Assembly (NCBI GenBank): GCA_963169105.1
Contig: OY720635.1
Coordinates: 132,203,872 to 132,267,871, forward strand
DNA: 64,000 nt
Direction: 5' to 3'
DNA from: Ceriagrion tenellum
Lineage: Eukaryota; Arthropoda; Insecta; Odonata; Coenagrionidae
The notes beneath the pieces were generated by a model. The model had not been told where the DNA came from. It did not search any database and worked only from the letters and a program-made list of their open reading frames with translations. Below, piece after piece: positions 60,539-64,000 of the stretch. A program made the translations under genes and the position numbers. The stretch's first letter is position 1; each line of letters begins with the position of its first letter.

Positions 60539-60672
60539 CTGTAGCTCTCTTCGGGAAGTCCATCGGTTGAGAGACTCAATGAGTGCCGACGTTTCGATGG
60601 CCGAGAAGTCCATCATCCTCAGGGCAGAATGAGGTCGAATCTTACCCTGAGGACTTCTCGAATAGAGCTACA
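60539..60672. repeat. Inverted-repeat element with hammerhead-like core
   Basis: TGTAGCTCTCTTCGGGAAGTCC (60539-60560) and GGACTTCTCGAATAGAGCTAC (60651-60672) are inverted copies with three differences. Between them lies the core at 60584-60626. Confidence 0.75.
60584..60626 (-). ncRNA. Hammerhead-like ribozyme candidate, well formed
   Basis: Minus strand: helix I TGCC/GGCA (60626-60623 with 60587-60584, four pairs) and CTGAGGA (60622-60616), then an extra T. Helix II is GATGG/CCATC with a nine-base loop (60614-60596). GAAA is at 60595-60592. Minimal helix III AC/GT follows directly, with C at 60588 completing a GTC triplet. All invariant bases are present apart from the inserted base before helix II. 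Confidence 0.58.
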
Positions 60673-60831
60673 TAACATCTCACGCCGGGAGAGCCTCAGG
60701 CCTTACATGAATATCCTCCGTGTCTCGCTGGTATCTCCACCATTAACTACTCTTGCCCCTGTCCATGACAGTCTATCATGTAAGTTTCTACTCGTAAAAT
60801 TCAAGCAATGGGATTTCTCAAACAAGTGTTC

Positions 60832-61412
60832 ATGACACTTGTCAGGCCTCATTTAGAATATGCCGCTAGTATATGGGATCCGTACGAGGAAGGTATGATA
60901 AAAGAATTAGAGCGCGTGCAAAGGAGATCTGCTAGGTTTGTTAAAGGCCGTTATAATAATTGTATAAGTGTTACGAGCTTAATAGAAGAACTAGGATGGG
61001 AATTACTATCAGAACGCAGGTTAAAATTTTAAGTAAATTGGAAACCGTTTTGTTCACAGATGACGTTAGATATATATTGAGATCCCCTGCGTATTATGCT
61101 AGGTTTGATCATATTAACAAGATTAGAGAGATAGATTGTCGTACCGATAGATTTAAAATGTCATTTTTCCCTCGCACTATAAGAGAGAACAATAGGTAGG
61201 TGAAATATAGTTAGAGTAGTCTGTAGTGCATGATGCATGTAATAACAACCATTAATCCCTTTCTTATTATGTAGATACTAACCATGTGACCCTATTATCT
61301 AGCATGCCTTCATTAAATATCCTAGTTGCATGTCAATAGTGCATGTTTGGTGATCTTCACCCCCTGCCACACACCCTCGTGGTGGCTCGCAGGGTATCAC
61401 GTAGATGTAGAT
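60832..61412 (+). mobile_element. Family A LINE, 3' end with small deletions
   Basis: Starts at TLVRPHLEYAASIWDPYEEG. About 12 bp are missing near 61027 (KFRLNL codons) and a few more just before the stop (NNR then stop). UTR, hairpins and a GATGTA tail end at 61412. Confidence 0.9.
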
Positions 61413-62098
61413 TGGGTTCTCATCGAAATGGAGCGATTTTTTGTGTGAGAACGTGATAACAATGCACAATTTTAACCTGACTAACTTTCCGCATTTTGAT
61501 GGATTGCATCGAGGAAGATGTTCCTCTGCGTTGAGTTACGTTGTGGAGAAAATGTTTTGCTCGGGAGAATTCCCAAATAAGTCGAAATGCAAGGCCGTGA
61601 GATTTGAATGTAGCTAGTCAAGCATTGTTTCATCGAGCATTCTTGTTGTGCCTGTACGTAAATGCCTGTCTCGTCCCGCATTTAGTTATACACCTTTCGA
61701 GTCACTGCTTAGAGATTTTCTTCGTGTTCTTGTGTAGGCGCACTTTTTTTATAATTCGTGAAGGCGAGTGCGATTCGGGGGCAAAATTTTGGTTGGTCGT
61801 GCGTGGTGGGCCTGGGTGTATATATTTAGCCTCGGAACTGTTGGCACGGGAATAAAAACTTGTCGTGCTGTGTTAATGTACCGTTGACCCGGGAGGAGAC
61901 CCACACGATGCATTGTGATGAGCGTCAAATGATAAACCTCATCTCATCGGAGTTGCCAAGATGTTGATCTGTGTTTGGTGTATATGGTGAGTAAGAAGGC
62001 GGAACCAGGCTTTTCTGGTGTGCTTAAGGCCGTTTTACGCGGGGCACGTATTTAAATAAACAGATATATGAATGTATATACGAACGTGCATTGAATAT
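61413..62098. other. Unassigned sequence
   Basis: No recognised gene or repeat. Confidence 0.5.
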
Positions 62099-63032
62099 TA
62101 GGAGAATGTGATAAGAAAGTGAAAGATCATTGCTATTTTTCAATCGTTACACCTACATATACGTAATTAGAGGTCACAATTACTCATGACATATCTTGGG
62201 GAAAACATATTCGGGAAATATGCGGTCAAGCATATAGGAAGCTAGGCTTTATCAAGAGAGTACTCGGAAAATGTGATGAGAAAGTGAAAAAACGTTATTT
62301 TTCAATCGTTAGGCCTCATCTGGAATATGCCTTTAGTGTATGGGATCCTTCCGAGCGGGGTTGATATCAGAGTTAGATCGCGTGCAGCGAAGAGGAGCTA
62401 GGTTTGTAAAACGATGCTACGATAAGTTGGCTAGTGTGTCTGGACTGTTAGAAGAATTAGTTTGGGAATCGCTATCACAGCGTAGATTAAATTATAGGCT
62501 TGAACTCCTAGATAAATTTCAGGAAAGTCATTTCTCTGACGACGTAAAAACATACTATTAACCCCCTCGTACTACGGCAGATTAGATCGCGCCAATAAAA
62601 TTAGAGAGCTAGATTGCAGTAATAAATTGCAGATAGGTATAAAATGTCATTTTTTCCGCGTACTATTCGGGACCATAGCAGCTGTGATCGTCGTCATGAA
62701 TGGTTCGAATTGTGACAATAGGCAGACAGTAAATATTTCTCTCTATATTCTCTACGTTCTTATTTATGCACGATGAAAATATTGATGTTCTTATTTATGC
62801 ATGATATTTTGAATATGTATTAGTAGTCTTTGTATCCCTTGCATGTTGGAACGATTGAAGATAGAATGTTTCTTGGTTATTAGATTTTTAATTGGCGCTT
62901 TGCATGTGTGGTACGCGGGTTTTAACGTAATTTCGGTGTTCTACCGTATCATTCATGCATCCCTGGTGTGTAAGCACCTCCTGCCGCACACCCTTTGGGT
63001 GGCTTGCAGGGTATGGCGTACATGTTAATGTT
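62099..63032 (+). mobile_element. Family B LINE, 3' end with a scrambled 5' edge
   Basis: The first 50 bases (GAATGTGATAAGAAAGTGAAAG...CAATCGTTA) repeat a part that occurs again in proper order at about 62270-62315. The main copy begins near VTITHDISWGKHIREICGQ (62167). Coding breaks include VWDPSER (62340), a lost base at 62550 and a GATTGCAGTAATAAATTGCAG duplication near 62612-62633. UTR and hairpins follow, and the tail is weak. Confidence 0.88.
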
Positions 63033-63215
63033 GCGTCTTGTAAAGCGAATTTCTAGAATACGAGCGAGATGTCAAAAGAGCCCCTGCTCCAATTCGTTCG
63101 CCATTACCCGCCAGATAGTGGAAAAAACCATGTAATTTTAAAATGTGCAATTTCGTGTTCCGTGATAACTGCCTTTATGATTAGAGTGAACTCGGGTGGT
63201 GACTTGATTCATCAT
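63033..63215. other. Unassigned sequence
   Basis: Nothing recognisable. Confidence 0.5.
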
Positions 63216-63490
63216 GCTTCTTCGTTTGGACGTTTTTCTTAGATTGTCGTTTTATTAAATAAAAATATCGTGATTCGTCATTTATGCGATGCTAATTATC
63301 GTTTGCTGTACGAATCCAGCACAAATCTAGCTGTTTTCTCCTGTTACTCGATTTGTATTGCTTCTTCACGTGGCCGTTTTCCTTATATTGCCGTTTTATT
63401 AAATTAATAACGCGATTTGTCAATTATCGGATGCTAATTATCGTTTGCAGTTAGAATTCAAGCTAAATCTTGCTGCCTTATCCTATGTGA
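63216..63490 (+). repeat. Diverged tandem duplication, unit about 137 bp
   Basis: Two units share GCTTCTTC, GCCGTTTTATTAAAT-type sequence and ATGCTAATTATCGTTTGC (63291 and 63431). Each has about 20-25 percent differences. Confidence 0.7.
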
Positions 63491-63596
63491 AGTCCGCTCT
63501 ACACGGTACATTGTATTGTATATACAAATGAATGTATCATAGCATGTACAAGAAACTGGATGGAAAAAGAGCAGGTTCTATTTCCCGTTTAGTCAT

Positions 63597-64000
63597 TTCA
63601 TCTACATCTACGTCATACCCTGCAAGCCACCCAAAGGGTGTGTGGCAGGGGGTGCTTTCGCACCAGACATGCGTGAATGATATGGTAGAACACCGACATT
63701 ACATTAAAACCCGCGTACCACACATGCAAAGCGCCAATTAAAAATCTAATACCCAAGAAACATTCAATCTTCAATAGTTCCAACATGCAAGGGTTACAAA
63801 GACTACTACTACAGATTCAAAATATCATGCATAAATAAGAACATCAATATTTACATCATGCATAAATAAGAGAGTAGAGAATATAATGAGAAAGATTTAC
63901 TGCCTGCCTATAGTCAATACTCGAACTATTCATGACGACGATCACAGCTGTTATGGTCCCGAATGGTACGCGGAAGAAATGACATTTTATACTTATCGGT
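63597..64000 (-). mobile_element. Family B LINE, 3' end, cut by window end
   Basis: From the tail (TCATCTACATCTACGTC) through hairpins and UTR into the last coding codons (complement of CRTDKYKMSFLPRTIRDHNS). It runs off the window. Confidence 0.9.

Noticed and set aside
1..64000. CRISPR array or bacterial operon
   Set aside because: The repeated units are eukaryotic LINE tails with GATGTA microsatellites, irregularly spaced and in both orientations. There are no regularly spaced repeats and no cas-like genes.

Overview
The window is intergenic DNA from a repeat-rich animal genome. An arthropod is the most likely source, because mixed CR1-like LINEs, tRNA-derived SINEs, a Harbinger-type MITE and foldback repeats with hammerhead-like cores fit that group. 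The sequence alone does not resolve the order. I see no convincing host protein gene. The one clear conserved non-mobile gene is tRNA-Ser(UGA) at 24648-24729. A GC-rich stretch (about 59220-60583) is the only candidate for a host promoter or first exon.

About half of the window is copies of one group of non-LTR retrotransposons, here given the working names A, B, C, D and E. They share an ORF2 with an APE endonuclease, an FADD-type reverse transcriptase and a long C-terminal region, and a 3' end made of two hairpins followed by (GATGTA)n. Family A dominates 46-58 kb. A nearly complete minus-strand copy (46091-50299) carries an SGNH-esterase ORF1 and a 1054-residue ORF2. It sits inside a plus-strand copy of the same family, at the ORF1/ORF2 boundary. 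Family B is best seen at 3692-6065 and 19383-21047. Families C and E are older and full of stops, and D is seen only as a tail. At least four other non-LTR lineages are present only as decayed reverse-transcriptase fragments (9.5-10.2, 14.6-15.1, 23.6-24.2, 33.7-34.2, 34.6-35.4 and 44.8-45.8 kb).

Layout: 1-8.9 kb has A, B and C copies around an AT-rich gap. 9-18 kb has RT fossils, foldbacks and mosaic LINE tails. 18-24 kb has a hammerhead-like locus, a long B copy and a dispersed repeat split by an A insertion. 24-29 kb has the tRNA, a SINE, a MITE and two foldbacks. 29-39 kb has B, C, D and E fragments and a SINE with target duplication. 39-44 kb has A/B mosaics. 44.5-58.9 kb is the nested family A cluster. 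59-64 kb has GC-rich sequence, a foldback and further A and B fragments.

The most interesting signal is a set of about twelve places with the order CTGANGA, one extra base, a short stem, GAAA, a tiny near-palindromic stem and (usually) GTH. This is the layout of a hammerhead ribozyme with a minimal helix III. Most lie in both-armed foldback repeats, several as head-to-head pairs. At 18213-18251 and 60584-60626 helices I, II and III all form. A second signal is compensatory base change in the two 3'-terminal hairpins of the LINE families. A third is recurrent unusual junctions: head-to-head tail/element joints, long flanking direct repeats and snap-back filler. Element boundaries were judged by eye and are good to about 10-20 bases.
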